A stretch of DNA of 64,000 nt, from NCBI RefSeq assembly GCF_028640845.1, contig NC_080541.1:36299935-36363934 (forward strand). Reading direction: 5' to 3'. Position numbers and translations under genes: made by a program. Source of the stretch: Ahaetulla prasina (lineage: Eukaryota; Chordata; Lepidosauria; Squamata; Colubridae). Of this stretch, positions 1-12,060 are shown in pieces; position 1 is the first letter of the stretch; every line of letters starts with the position of its first letter. The notes beneath the pieces are model-generated. The model had not been told where the DNA came from. It ran no database searches and saw only the letters and a list, made by a program, of their open reading frames with translations.

Positions 1-225
1 CTGGGGAGGGGAGATGCTACCTAGGGAATGATAGCCTGCAGCTTCATAATGAGCAGAGAAAGAAACTCCGAAAGGAACCTCCCTAACTTATCAGGTGGTA
101 AAGAGATGGTGGAAGATTTCTACTTGCAGATCTGCAAAATATTGTTAATATAACCTTACAATAAAATAAAGTTAGCTCATCTGGTCGTGTTTTCTGTCTG
201 GTCTATCAGGGATGTATGACAGACT
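1..225 (+). repeat. Interspersed repeat, LTR-like, copy 1 (cut by window start)
   Basis: This stretch resembles 18740-19010. Shared landmarks in the same order are a GGGAGATGCT-like motif, an ATCAGGTGGTAAA motif, a tract ending CTGCAAAAT/GCAGAATTC, then AATAAAGTTAGCTCATCTGG. The polyadenylation-like AATAAAG followed by a short tail looks like the R-U5 side of an LTR. Family unknown; the LTR reading is an inference. Confidence 0.45.
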
Positions 226-1474
226 CATCAACATCGTGAAGCATGTTCAGTTCGCATTCAGAGGAGAGAAGTGAAGGCCATGAATTTCGCAAACTTACAG
301 TAACACAAAATATATTGCAAGTTTGCCTCAGCTGTCTTATTCACACAATATATTTAGTGATTTAGGGGAAGAGAAAGGGGTTACTTTGACTCTGCTTGTA
401 AAGGTGTTGATCCCAATTATGATTTTTTTTTTTGCCAAACTTCATAGATTTTGTGGAAGCTGGGAAGTCTAAAAATGAATAATCCTGGATGGGACTGTGT
501 CATTAGTCATAGATGCTGCCATCACATAGTAAATAAACTCACTAGGAGAGTAGCTGTCTTGGTCAACCATCTCATGCAAATATGGCAAAAAGCTCACAAG
601 TTGCATAGACTTCTTTTGTAGTTTTAAGTCAGTCACAAACAACTGAAATACTTTAGAGTAGAAAAAATTAAATAGTTAATAGTTTTGCAGGATACTGCAA
701 AATCCCCATTCCCTCCCCACTCCTGGGGGAAGGATATTGCAAAATCTCCATTCCTACCCCACTCTGGGACCAACCAGAGGTGGCATTTGCCGGTTCTCCG
801 AACTACTCAAAATTTCCAGAACCTGCTGGATTTCATCCCTGATGGTTATTTATTAGTCCAGACTAGTGCCTTGGCATTTTCATGTGAAAATTGTGTAATG
901 TGTTCTGAATGAAAGAAGACAATTGGTAAGAAATTTTCTTTCATAAATCTTGCTTTTCATATTTTACTTTGTCACTGAGGATCTCACAATAAACTTTTGA
1001 AGAACTTCCGAATTGCCCAAAACAGTTTAGAAACACTGAAGTATCCCAGTTAATAGAGTAAAGAGAAACATAAAATTCAATAATGTAAATGATAATGATG
1101 GAAGAACATTAAAAGATTTAAGTTCAGCCCTGTCACGGGAGGCCACATTTCTACCTGGTATTTAATAATTGTATCTTGGGATGCCTCAAGACTGTGAACT
1201 AAATCCTTTTCAATCTTGAAAAGCGGGGGGGAGAATTGGAAGATTTTAGATACCCTAGACAGGTTTACAGCGTAAATGACTAATTTCCTCTCAGCAGTGT
1301 TTGACCTTGATTATTAGAGTCTAAATATGGACTGTGATTAACCAGAGACTAGACAGTATAACTTGTTATTAAATCACCTAAAATTTCAATCATTCCCTAA
1401 ATGTTATTAGAGTAGAGGTACTACAATATTTAATTGTTATTGTTTGCAAGTCAGTCCTATTGTGTCAACTATAT

Positions 1475-1606
1475 CAGGCGTCTCCAACCTTGGCAACTTT
1501 AAGCCTGGAGGACTTCAACTGGAGGGCTTCAATCAGCAAAGCTGGCTGGGGAATTCTGGGAGTTGAAGTTCTCCAGGCTTAAAGTTGCCAAGGTTAGAGA
1601 CCCCTG
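1475..1606. mobile_element. Palindromic hAT-type MITE with perfect 8-bp target duplication
   Basis: This 132-bp element begins CAGGCGTCTCCAACCTTGGC and ends with the near-reverse complement of that run (terminus AGAGACCCCTG). The inverted repeats extend about 35 bases each side. The flanks are identical, AACTATAT at 1467-1474 and 1607-1614, the 8-bp duplication typical of hAT transposases. It has no coding capacity. Related degraded copies appear near 3158-3260, 23425-23545, 26330-26425, 27235-27290 and 52940-53030. Confidence 0.88.
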
Positions 1607-1888
1607 AACTATATAATATCATTCCAGATTCTAAATGGATCACAGATGTAGGCATATTTTCCATTAAAAATAATTTGCAAATAGCATTAAGTAGCATGTA
1701 AATCTTTTCCTTAAGAAAAAGGGCAAATTTGAAAAGGACTGAATTCTGATGCATTCTCCCTATCAGTAGAAAAGTAATTCAATCTCATATGTCCTTTAGG
1801 GACATTAATTACATGCATTCATTTACTAAAAATTGGAGGAAAGAAATATTCATGTGTAATGCCCTACGTAGTCAAGTCAGTATCCTAC

Positions 1889-2272
1889 TAGAGGTAATCC
1901 TTGAGTTACAATCATTCATTTAGTGCCTGTTTGTACCAACAGCACTGAAAAAAGTGACTTACGACCATTTTTCACATTTACAATCATTGCAGCATCCCCA
2001 TGGTTGATCAAAATTCAAAGCTTAGTAATTGGCTCATATTTATGGTGGTTGCAGTTTCCCGGGGTCCTATGATCACCTTTTTCAACTTTCTGACAAGAAA
2101 AAAAAATCAGATTCACTTTAAGAACCTGCTACTAGCTTAACAACTGTAGTGATTCACTTTAACAACTGTGGAAGAAATCTCATAAAATATGTAAGAACTC
2201 ACTTAAAAACTGTCTCACTTAGCAATAGAAATTTTGGGCTCAATTACGGTAGTGCGTAGAGGACCTCTTGTA
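1889..2272. mobile_element. mariner-like MITE, copy 1
   Basis: The element begins GAGGTAATCCTTGAGTTACA after a TA and ends GAGGACCTCTTG before a TA. The internal sequence (TTACGACCATT, GCAGCATCCCCATGG, GGTCCTATGATCACC) is shared with 28547-28880 and 52015-52926. Ends related by inversion and TA flanks suggest a Tc1/mariner-type non-autonomous element. Confidence 0.7.
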
Positions 2273-2376
2273 TAATATTTTCTGATTCTAGACTAGCTTT
2301 TATTGGAAGATTTAATTTTCATTTTAATATTGAATTAATAATTAACAATTAATTCATTATTAAATTAAATTAATAA

Positions 2377-2732
2377 GGACGTGGTGGCTTAGTGGCTAAG
2401 ATGCTGAGCTTGTCGATCGAAAGGTCGGCAGTTCAGCGGTTTGAATCCCTAGTGCTGCATAATGGGGTGAGGTCCTATTACTTGTGCCAACCCAGCTTCT
2501 GTCAACCTAGCAGTTCAAAAGCACATAAAAAATGCAAGTAGAAAAATAGGGACCACCTTTGCTGGGAAGGTAACAGGGTTCCGTGCACCTTCGGCATTTA
2601 GTCATGCCGGCCACATGACATGGAGATGTCTTCGGACAGCGCTGACTCTTTAGCTTTGAAACAGAGAGGAGCACTGCCCCCTAGAGTCGGGAACGACTAG
2701 CACATATTTGCGAGGGGAACCTTTACCTTCAC
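2377..2732 (+). mobile_element. Sauria-type tRNA-derived SINE, copy 1
   Basis: The 5' end GTGGTGGCTTAGTGGCTAAG is a tRNA-like A box and GGTTTGAATCCCTA a B box. The body (CCACATGACATGGAGATGTC) and the end GAGGGGAACCTTTACCTTC are shared by five copies in the window. The 3' part includes AGTCGGGAACGACTAGCA, resembling a BovB LINE tail, consistent with BovB-driven mobilisation. Short AT-rich flanking repeats (ATTAATAA) probably mark the target duplication. Confidence 0.9.
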
Positions 2733-2784
2733 ATTAATTAATAATTATGCTAAACAAGTCTTCTTCTGGCATAAACCAGTCTGG

Positions 2785-2895
2785 TGTAGTGATTAAAACG
2801 TTGAAGAGGCCCAAGAGACCTGGATTCAAGTTCAAACTCAGTCATACTCTAGCTGAAACCCACCTTGCTGGGTTAGTTTGTGAAAAGCAGGATAG
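2785..2895 (+). mobile_element. tRNA-derived SINE fragment with MIR-like core
   Basis: CCAGTCTGGTGTAGTGATTA and GAGACCTGGATTCAAGTTC resemble the A- and B-box ends of a reptilian tRNA-derived SINE. The 3' core is short and degraded. Family name not assigned. Confidence 0.55.
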
Positions 2896-2939
2896 AGCAA
2901 TATACCACCTGAGTTCCTAGAGGTAAAGTCGGATATCTG

Positions 2940-3050
2940 CAATTCTGAAATAGTTACAATTTGCTGAAGGGTTTCCTGCCTAGGCAGGGGGTTGGACTAG
3001 AAGACCTCCAAGATCCCTTCCAACTCTATTATTCTGCTGTATGGATTCCT
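2940..3050 (+). mobile_element. CR1 LINE 3' end, old copy
   Basis: AGGGGGTTGGACTAGAAGAC, then CCTTCCAACTCTATTATTC, is the classic amniote CR1 3' end. Only the terminal hundred bases are recognisable. It belongs to a different CR1 subfamily from the GC-rich one at 13790-17103. Confidence 0.8.
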
Positions 3051-4939
3051 ATTACGAGACATGGAAACACAAGAATCTAAATTAGTTTAAGGCACATACT
3101 TATTGCAGTTCTGCAAGATAATTGCAAAAGAAAGTCAAATGGATTGTTTTGGTCTATAGCAGTATTTCTCAATGTTGTCAACTTTAAGATGTTTCTAGGG
3201 AATTCTAAGAGTTGAAGTTGATGTATCTTAAAAGGTGCTTAAAGGAGATTCAGAAATACTGGCCTACTGAATATATCTCATTATCCTGTACATCCACACG
3301 GTTGATCGTTTGCATCATGGATCGCAGCTTATGAGCTTTCACCCATTTTGAGTTTCAGAAGGACGCGGACATTTGCTTTCCTTATGGATATGAAGCAGCT
3401 TGAATGCTATCCAGAGGAGTTGGCAGTTACAAATGTGTCCAGGTGCCCGCAAACATTAGAGACAAAATTGAGAAGATTGATGGGACTCCTTGTCACATCA
3501 GTCTATTGCTGAGGTGCCAGTTTTAAACCAATAGAAGAAGGTCTTTCATATGTTTGAAAGAAAAACACAAATTTTTATTTCCCATCCAGTGTACTATTTT
3601 TCAGATAGAATGGCTTAAAAGTTAATATTTAGGAAAAACAATATGCATCTTCTCTGGAAAAAAAACCTGGTAGATTATATTTTATCATTTACGTTGCATT
3701 TATTCTCAGATTTGCAAAATATATACATTAAAGAAGAATGAATGAACTGAGACAAAAAGGAAAACTTGAGATTTACTGGAGTGTAGGTCTGTAAAACTAA
3801 ATTTAATTTTCCTTTATCTCCTCCAAATTCCATTCTTTGCCTCCTGTCTCTCTTGCTCACTGTTTGTATTTATCTGTTTCTGGAAGAGTCTCTCTCTCTC
3901 TCTCTGCATCTATTTGTGTAAAAAAGCAAATATGGTGCCTGTGATTGTGTGATTCAAGCTGTACCCCTTTTAGGGGCAATGTACATAACTATTTGACACT
4001 CATCCCACCCAGATATATCCCTTCCATCAATCTCAAAAAGAATAATGAGATAGACATATGTATGTCTAGGTGTCTTTTTTCTTGCTTTAAGAGAATTAAG
4101 CACTGTAGCAATTGTCCCCACCTCAGTTACTGTCTATAAGTGATTTTAGAATGAACGATAATTTGAACAATGAACTGCTTTTTTACAGATAAATAAATCC
4201 ACGGAGTTAATTGAAGATTTAGTTCTATTTCCTATGTGTGTTTCATATTATCAAAAGAAATCACACTTCGATGTAGCCATAACTGCTTATCCAGCTGTAA
4301 GTAAATTATGGCATTAATTTTCTGAATGTATTTCTGAACATTTTTAATAATTTCCATCAGGCAGCTTGCAATTAAAAAAATCCTAGGTGAATAATGAAAG
4401 TAATTGAAATAGTACTTGCACTCTCAGAGCAGAAAAGCTATTATAATCTCAATAATACTTGATTTGTCACAATGTTCTTCCTTCCTTTTCTAAAATAAAT
4501 TTCAATGTTATATTTACTTAATAGGCTACCAGTACCTGGCTTGATATATACAAATAGCATATAACAAATCAACCTCATACTGACAAGCCATTGTTTAATG
4601 TTCCATACTTAAGGCAAATCTAAGACAAAAAATAATCATAGACGTAAATTTCACAGTATGATTTGTAAAGTAATTTTGAACTTTCCTTTAAGAAATAGGA
4701 ATGAAAGAAAAAAGAAGTCTGTGGTGATTTATTAGTGCATGACAAAATTATAGCATTCAAAATTATTATGATTGGTTTTGGGATGTTTGCTATGAAATAT
4801 TGATGAATTAGTTGATAATCATTCCTTTTAGGCTTCATGCTTTATTTGTTATGAATTATTACTGGCATCAGAATATTAGTAAGACTCTTTGGCGGTGGAA
4901 GAAACACTTTTGATTTAAAGGTATCTATGGGATGGGTTA

Positions 4940-5017
4940 TGGCTGTACACCGCCCTGAGTCCTTTGGGAGAAGGGCGGTATAAAAATTTGATAAATAAAT
5001 AAAAAAATAATAAATAA
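4940..5017 (+). mobile_element. CR1 3' tail forming the 5' part of a chimeric insertion
   Basis: GGCTGTACACCGCCCTGAGT and the AAGGGCGGTATAAAAATTT end, followed by an AATA-rich tail, match the last bases of the CR1 at 16965-17103. Immediately upstream, at 4927-4939, is one half of a 13-bp direct repeat; the other half lies after the BovB segment at 5437-5449. Confidence 0.88.
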
Positions 5018-5436
5018 ATATGGCTGTGAAAGGTGGACCATAAGAAAGGTTGACCGCCAAAAAATTGAGGCCTTTGAACTATGGTGCTGGAGAAGACTCC
5101 TGCAAGTCCCTTGGACTGCAAGGCGATCAAACCAGTCAATCCTAGAGGAGATCAACTCTGACTGCTCTTTAGAAGGCCAGATCCTGAAGATGAAACTCAA
5201 ATATTTTGGCCACCTAATGAGAAGGAAGGACTCACTGGAAAAGAGCCTAATGCTGGGATTGAGGGCAAAAGAAGAATGGGATGACAGAGAATGAGGTGAC
5301 TGGATGGAGTCACTGAAGCAGTAGGTGTGAGCTTAAATGGATTCCAGAGGATGGTAGAGGACAGGAAGGCCTGGAGGAACATTGTCCATGGGGTCGCGAT
5401 GGGTCAGACATGACTTCGCAGCTAACAACAATGACA
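5018..5436 (+). mobile_element. BovB (RTE) LINE 3' end
   Basis: Read on +, the conceptual peptide contains FELWCWRRLLQVPWTARRS and KYFGHLMRRKDSLEKS, the conserved C-terminus of BovB ORF2; frame breaks follow. It ends TGACTTCGCAGCTAACAACA, a BovB-type 3' tail. It is heavily 5' truncated and joined to the CR1 tail at 4940-5017. The whole is bounded by ATGGGATGGGTTA repeats. Confidence 0.9.
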
Positions 5437-5937
5437 ATGGGATGGGTTAGATAATGTTTTTCTTCACAACTTGTTTTAATATGGTGGGGATAAATAACTG
5501 GCTTTCTTTCCACTGAATTTTATCTCTTTGTAATCATTACCTCATTTATTAAATTTATATGCTACCTATCTCCTTGTACAAAGTCATTAGATCCTGCAAG
5601 AAACAATTTCATGTATTAAATATTTGGAAACCCAAGACACCACATATTGTAGGGTATTTGGAGCACAGGTTTATCCTATGATAAGGCAGTGAGATAAATT
5701 ATTGTTAGGTGGCTACATATGAAGAGAATGCTGACAAAAAGAATCTAAAGTAAAGAAAAAAATTGTTGGGAGATTAAATGTCTGAGGTAAGAAAGAAATC
5801 CTTTTCCATAGTGGTTCCAGTATAGTGGAACAGATTATGGCAGGATTAAGGTTCCCCTGACTCTATTGTCTTTCTGGAAATAAGTTAACACTTTTAACTA
5901 GATAATCTTAAATGGTTAAAATTGCAAACAATTTAAG

Positions 5938-6160
5938 AGCCATGGTGGCACAGTGGCTAGAATGCAGTATTGCAGAATGTTTCTGCTGACTGCCAGAAGT
6001 TCGATTCTCACCACTCAAGGTTGACTCAGCCTTCTATTCTTCCAAGGTGAGTAAAATGAGGACCCAGATTGTTGGGGATAATATCCTGACTCTGTAAATC
6101 GCTTAGAGAGGGCTGTAAAGCATTGTGAAGCGGTATATAAGTCTTAAGTGCCATTTAACC
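5938..6160 (+). mobile_element. tRNA-derived SINE with CR1-like partner, copy 1
   Basis: GGTGGCACAGTGGCTAGAAT and GAAGTTCGATTCTCACC are tRNA A/B-box-like. The body GTTGACTCAGCCTTC and AAAATGAGGACCCAGATTGT is shared with 41092-41350. It ends with a GCGGTATATAAGT-like tail. Confidence 0.75.
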
Positions 6161-7207
6161 TAGTTTAATACTTAAGTACTTCTGTTGACATATCTGGATG
6201 ATGAGGTTATTGATGATTAGATTGTTATCTTTGTAAACTGCAAACAGTTACTTGACTATGGATTTATTATTCCTAATAAATAAGTGAATGCTGAACTAAC
6301 AATGAACTGTTTTATGAATTGGTGTTAAACATAAACCTACTTTGATTATGTGTGATTATTTCTTCACAACAAATTGATCACAATAAAACATCCTGGTTCA
6401 TAGAAACTTATCATTGAATTACCTCCTTTTCTTGGGAAAAATGCAGTTGGGATTGTTATTTTTAGAGCCTGAGTAATTTTATTTTTGCTTGCTTAATATT
6501 ACAATAAAAAATATAAAAACTTAGAAAATCCACAGAATAACTACTAGCAGCTTATGACAAAGAAAAAAAAAGAATTTTCAGCTTTTAGAGCAACTTCAAA
6601 TATTCTTTCGGCATTAAGCCATTGCAGGGACTGATACACTAGCAGTCTAACTGCAGAACAATTTCTTAATCTGATAACTGTTATTCAGAAACAGCGTGAA
6701 AAAGCAGCTCTTGAAAAACATCACTTATTTTATTAAGGTATTATCGTGCTGATCTTAAATCTGGGTTTCTTTTTAGCAGAATAAGAATTGAATATATGGA
6801 GCAATAAAATGCTCAGTCTTCTGCTTTTCAATAAAATTTCATCTACTAAAAGAGATTTTATGTAAATCAGATATTTGATATAATGGAAATGCTGTCACTA
6901 TAAATCTGAGTGTTCACAGAATCAACTTCAGTAAAAATGTCAATGAATTGCTTTGGCACTTTAGAGAACAGTAAGAAATAGTTGCCTAGAAAAGTCTGTT
7001 AGGCTACTGGAATAGGTTTCCTTTCTCTAAGTTGTGCATTTTAGAGTGATGGTCATTGCTGATTAAATTGTTTCTAAGTTTCTAATGTGGTATAAATTTA
7101 TATATTTTTAATTGCTGAAGCATCACTCCATTCAACAGGATAGAGTCAAAAAATAAGAAGTAGAAAGAAAGATCAGCTTTTTGCATGTAATTGTAGGACA
7201 GTTTGTG

Positions 7208-7424
7208 CAGGGGTGGTATTCACTTACTTTCCCTACTGGTTCTCAAATGTAAATTTCTGCTCATGTGCCCGGCCTTCCGCATATGCACTTTGCTAATGTG
7301 CACGCCTTCTGCGCATGCACCTGGCCTAAAAAACATGCCTAAATAGGACAGCATAGAGCCAGAACCCGCAATTTCTGGTACTGGTTCACCTGATCCAGTC
7401 TGAACTGGCTGAATACCAACTCTG
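7208..7424. mobile_element. hAT-type MITE, 217 bp
   Basis: The left end CAGGGGTGGTATTCA and right end TGAATACCAACTCTG form imperfect inverted repeats. The flanks are AGTTTGTG (7200-7207) and AATTTGTG (7425-7432), seven of eight identical. It shares its termini and CTGGTTC/CCGGTT motifs with 39093-39271 and the termini with 26772-27741. Confidence 0.82.
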
Positions 7425-7942
7425 AATTTGTGTTAGAATTTATAAAAAAGATTTTCCCTTCCTTGCATCTATGAGACATTACATAAGCAGGATATAATAA
7501 CATCTTTGGATTTAATTGGATTTTTCATATTAAAATAAATCACATTTGAAGGAACAGCCTTAATATAGATCATTTTTATGATCAAGCCAATAAATGTACA
7601 ATTTCAATTTCCCCCCTTCATCTTAGGCTCCTGTCATTAAGGCATATCCTTTTATTCTGTTATTGGGATAATTTAGACTGAATAATAATGAATGGCCCAA
7701 GGTCACCTAAGAAGCTTTATGGTTGGATGAATTCAGTCTTTATAGGCCTAGTCAATTGCTGCTTTCTTAGTACTTGGACTTTGTAAGAGGGGAAAAAGAA
7801 GATAGAAGACTTTCTCCTAAGCGTTCCTACTGAAATTTAATTTATCAAGGCAATATATAAACAAATACCATTTGTAAAAAAATAATAATTCCTATCTCAT
7901 TACAAACACAGCAACATGATAGTCTGCATCAAATCCATAGCT

Positions 7943-8288
7943 AAAGTTAAAGGTTCCCCTCACACATATGTGCTAGTCATTCCCAACTCTAGGGGGCGGT
8001 GCTCATCTCCGTTTCAAAGCCAAAGAGCCAGAAAGACGTGTCCGTGGTCATGTGGCCGGCATGACTAAATGCCAAAGGCGCACGGAATGCTGTTACCTTC
8101 CCACCAAAGGTGGTCCCTTTTTTTGTACTTGCATTTTTTACGTGCTTTCAAACTGCTAGGTTGGCAGAAGCTGGGACAGGTAACGGGAGCTCACCTTGTT
8201 ATGCGGCACTAGGGATTTGAACTGCTGAACTGCCGACCTTTCAATTGAGAAGCTCAGCATCTTAGCCACTGAGCCATCGTGTCCCTAT
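7943..8288 (-). mobile_element. Sauria-type SINE, copy 2
   Basis: This is the reverse complement of the 2377-2732 element: AAAGGTTCCCCTCACACATA at the left and GAGCCATCGTGTCCC at the right. It is essentially full length with scattered substitutions. Confidence 0.9.
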
Positions 8289-8639
8289 CAAATGATTGTG
8301 AAATGTTGACCTTTTTGTTTATCTCTGGTCAGTAAATAAATATAAATAAAGAAGAATTCCTCAATGGATATGCACTTTTAAGGAGGAAGAAAAGATCCTA
8401 TACTTATAAAATAAATAATAATAATAATGAAAAACTAAAGAAAATGAATAATAATGAAAGACAACCAAGTTTTACTATGATTTTACCCAATCCAAAAAAA
8501 TCATCTAAGAAAAGTCATGAGAATGTTTCTGTAGCAGTAATATTGGTTTTTTTGCAAAGTTGATAGGTGTGGGCTAATTTGAAGTTAATTTTACTTTTGG
8601 TGATTGTGTGGAAGAATCCCTGCAGTTTATTGCTAAATT

Positions 8640-8780
8640 TTTGGAAGTGGTTTGCCATTACTTTTATCCTGGGGTTGAAAGAAAGTGACTGGCTTAAGGT
8701 CACCCAGTTGGCTTTGTGCCTAAGAGAATTCAAATGCTCCCAGTTGCTTTCCTGATTTCTTAACTATCATACCAAATTGG
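8640..8780 (-). mobile_element. MIR-like tRNA-derived SINE fragment
   Basis: GGAAGTGGTTTGCCATTACT, then AAGGTCACCCAGTTGGCTTT, match on the minus strand the core of the reptilian SINE seen at 41890-42105. The fragment overlaps a 62-codon open frame on +, which is therefore not a gene. Confidence 0.6.
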
Positions 8781-9814
8781 CTCAGTAATATTGTCTGTAA
8801 CAATAAAATGCATTTATCTGTTTAAAACATTTATAGCCAATCTTATAACAAACAATGGCCAGCTCCCAATCAAAAATGATTCATTTCTTTGCAATATTAC
8901 CTTTTTCAATAGACAATTAAATCGTCTTTATTGTTAGAATGCATTTGTTATTGTTCCTTTTTGTTAGTGTACAAACTAAAAAAAATTCTGATGTAATAGG
9001 TTTAATACTTTGGCTTTGAACACTCATAAAATAATAATTGGATATGTACAATAGTTTTGTTTAAAAAGAATGAAAACATTAGTGCTCCTTCTATTCATGC
9101 TTAGATGTTAATCTTTGCATCAGGCAGTAACAGGAAACTAGAATGTCTTTAAAATAATACAGAGCAGTTGAACCTTGTACAATTAAAAAACTGATACTGC
9201 TTGGCAGCGGATCCAGGCTTGGCACTGAATGCATACTTATCAGAATGCAGTAAATACTTCTGGTTTTACTCAGAAATCACAAGTTTTCAAAAAGATATTT
9301 CATTCACATGTTCAGTAATTGTTGTTTAGCTCCTGGTGATACTGCAATATTAAAGAAAGTAATTATTGTAAATTAATTTTAGTATTGGATCAAACTAAGA
9401 CTGCAAGACTGAGTGTTCTTAGTAAGCAATGGACACTTGAATATATAATGCGGTATTCTTCTGGATAAATGCGCATTTTATTGCAATGTATATTTATTAC
9501 AGTTCAACCAATTCATTCAGTTCTACTACTTAAATTAATGTAATGCTACAGTTAGATGTTGGTTGTAATTGGTAATTGTTATATAATTTGCTTCATACTG
9601 TATTGAGATTTATATTATTGGGTATAACTGCACAATAAATACAGATAATACTATGTTTACTCTAGGGAATCAGTATGATATAAGCCAGTACTGTCTTCAG
9701 TGGAGTTTTAATTTCATCCAATTCATAAACTTCACATCCTCCTCATTTTCCATGGAACAATCATATAAAACATGAATTTAGGTAAAAAGGTAAAAGGCAT
9801 TTAGGTAAAAAGGT

Positions 9815-10154
9815 AAAAGTTCCCCTCGCACATATGTGCTAGTTGTTCCTGACTCTAGGGGGCAGTGCTCATCTCCGTTTCTGAAGAGCCAGTGCTGTCC
9901 GAAGACGTCTCCGTGGTCATGTGGCCGGCATGACTCAACACCAAAGGCACATGGAACGCTGTTACCTTCCCACCAAAGTAGTCCCTATTTTTCTACTTGC
10001 ATTTTTTACGTGCTTTCAAACTGCTAGGTTGGCAGAAGCTGGGACAAGTAATGGGAGCTCACCCCATTACACGGCACTAGGGATTTGAACCGCTGAACTG
10101 CTGACTTTTCGATCGACAAGGCACAGCATCTTAGCCACTAAGCCACTGCGTCCT
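9815..10154 (-). mobile_element. Sauria-type SINE, copy 3
   Basis: Reverse complement of the family: AAAAGTTCCCCTCGCACATA at the left end and CTAAGCCACTGCGTCC at the right. The AGGTAAA units before it (9780-9815) are the expanded 3' ACCTTT-type tail. The 63-codon frame at 9836-10027 is within it. Confidence 0.9.
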
Positions 10155-10521
10155 ATTCCTGCCTTTAGTATTACACTATTCTGTAAATGAAAATAAGTTC
10201 CTGCTATGTTGCTTTGGAGGAACATGTACAAAAACATACACACACACACTTTTTTTTTAAACTCAGAATCATGCAGTGCCACCAGAAATGGCATACTGAA
10301 GGACTAAAATGCAAAACAGTACAATGTTCAGGCCATAGGAAAGAATATAGAAACTCTACTATTAACTTCACCCCATTCCTAAGAGGTCTGTAAGGGACAT
10401 GCATAAGAGCAGCAGCGTGCCTACCGTTCCTGTCCTAATGTTCCCTTTGATTGTATCCAATTCGTATGGTTATTTTATGCTTATACTTATATATACTGTT
10501 GTGTTTGACAAATAAAATAAA

Positions 10522-11115
10522 TAAATATAGAATAGAATTATTTTTTTTTAATTGGCCAAGTGTGATTGGACACACAAGGAATTGGTCTTGGTGCATATGC
10601 TCTCAGTGTACATAAAAGAAAAGATACGTTCATCAAGGTACAACATTTACAACACAATTGATGGTCAATATATCAATATAAATCGTAAGGATTGCCAGCA
10701 ACAAGTTATAGTCATACAGTCATAAATGGAAAGAGATTGGTGATGGAAACTATGAGAAGATTAATAGTAGTGCAGATTCAGTAAATAGTTTGACAGTGTT
10801 GATGGAATTATTTGTTTAGCAGAGTGATGGCCTTCGGGAAAAAACTGTTCTTGTGTCTAGTTGTTCTGGTGTGCAGTGCTCTATAGCGTCGTTTTGAGGG
10901 TAGTGGTTGAAACAGTTTATGTCCAGGATGCGAGGGGTCTGTAAATATTTTCACGGCCCTCTTCTTGATTCGTGCAGTATGGAAGGCAGGTTGGTAGCAA
11001 TTATTTTTTCTGCAGTTCTAGTTATCCTCTGAAGTCTGTGTTTTTCTTGTTGGGTTGCAGAACCGAACCAGACAGTTATAGAGGTGCAAATGACAGACTC
11101 AATAGAGTCTGTAGG
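10522..11115 (-). mobile_element. L2-like LINE 3' end, copy 1
   Basis: The minus-strand translation gives ARIKKRAVKIFTDPSHPGHK, then LFQPLPSKRRYRAL and HKNSFFP, the C-terminal motif set of CR1/L2-group non-LTR elements. The right-hand (3') end on minus is the AATAGAATAG run near 10526 followed by TTGGCCAAGTGTGATTGG. Copies recur at 19626 and 54309. 5' truncated. Confidence 0.8.
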
Positions 11116-11884
11116 TATTTATATATATTTATTTAAATATAGAATTCAGAATAAGAAGAATACAGAATAATAGAATACAGAATAATTCTGTTGCCTCCTT
11201 GCATTTTCCTCAGAATCCCATATACACACCAACAACAAATCACCCAGGCTACACAAATATTGGCCAAATGGTTTAATTTTTTTAAAAACATTAAATAAAA
11301 CCCCCATGAATGTCATAATCCTCCTGCCATGTAATCCCACGAGTTTAAAACCACAGTAGAGTAAAAAGAGCCAATGCTTGCCACTATATAACTGGCAAGG
11401 TACAACTCACAAAACAAAAGTCCAGTTGAGGTGCTCAAAATATCCTCGAACACTTGAAGTGATGCTGATTGAAACAGAAAGGTTGGTTTTGCTCTGAGTT
11501 TATAACAAAACTCCTGGAATCCTGTATTCTCTTCTTGTTCTGAACAGCCATTTCTACCTGATTTTTTGGGTTTTTTTGATGGAGGAGATGGCACCTATAG
11601 TACATTTCTTTAGAGGATTGAAATGTATAAAAGGAGAGAAAAAAGATCATTCTATCTATTTAACACTCAGAATAAATGAATCAATCTAATTTATTCCAGA
11701 ATATCCTTTCCCTCCCTCCTCTGTTCAGTTGTATCCAGTTCTCAGAGACTGTCTGAACAAATCCCCGAGGTTTTGATAAAAGAGAATATTCATAGCTCAG
11801 GATTAAGCTATGGGCTCGGTGATATTCTTGTAGACATTTCATTACCAAGCTAGGTAACATTATCAAAGATATTACCACAAAACT

Positions 11885-12060
11885 CGGAGACCACCAAGGA
11901 CACCACAGTCCCTGTAGTTTTCTTGGTAGGGTTTTTCAGAAATGGTTTGCCATTGCCTTCTTCCAGGGGCGGAGAGATCATATAGCTGGCTTTTAAGGTG
12001 GAATTAGAACTCATGATCCCCCCAGTTTCTAACCTGAGGCCTTAACCAAACTACACCAAA
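11885..12060 (-). mobile_element. tRNA-derived SINE with MIR-like core
   Basis: GCAGTTTTCTTGG-like and GGTTTGCCATTGCCTTCTTC, then TAACCAAACTACACC at the tRNA side, are the reverse complement of the SINE at 41890-42105. Ends are not sharp. Confidence 0.65.
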
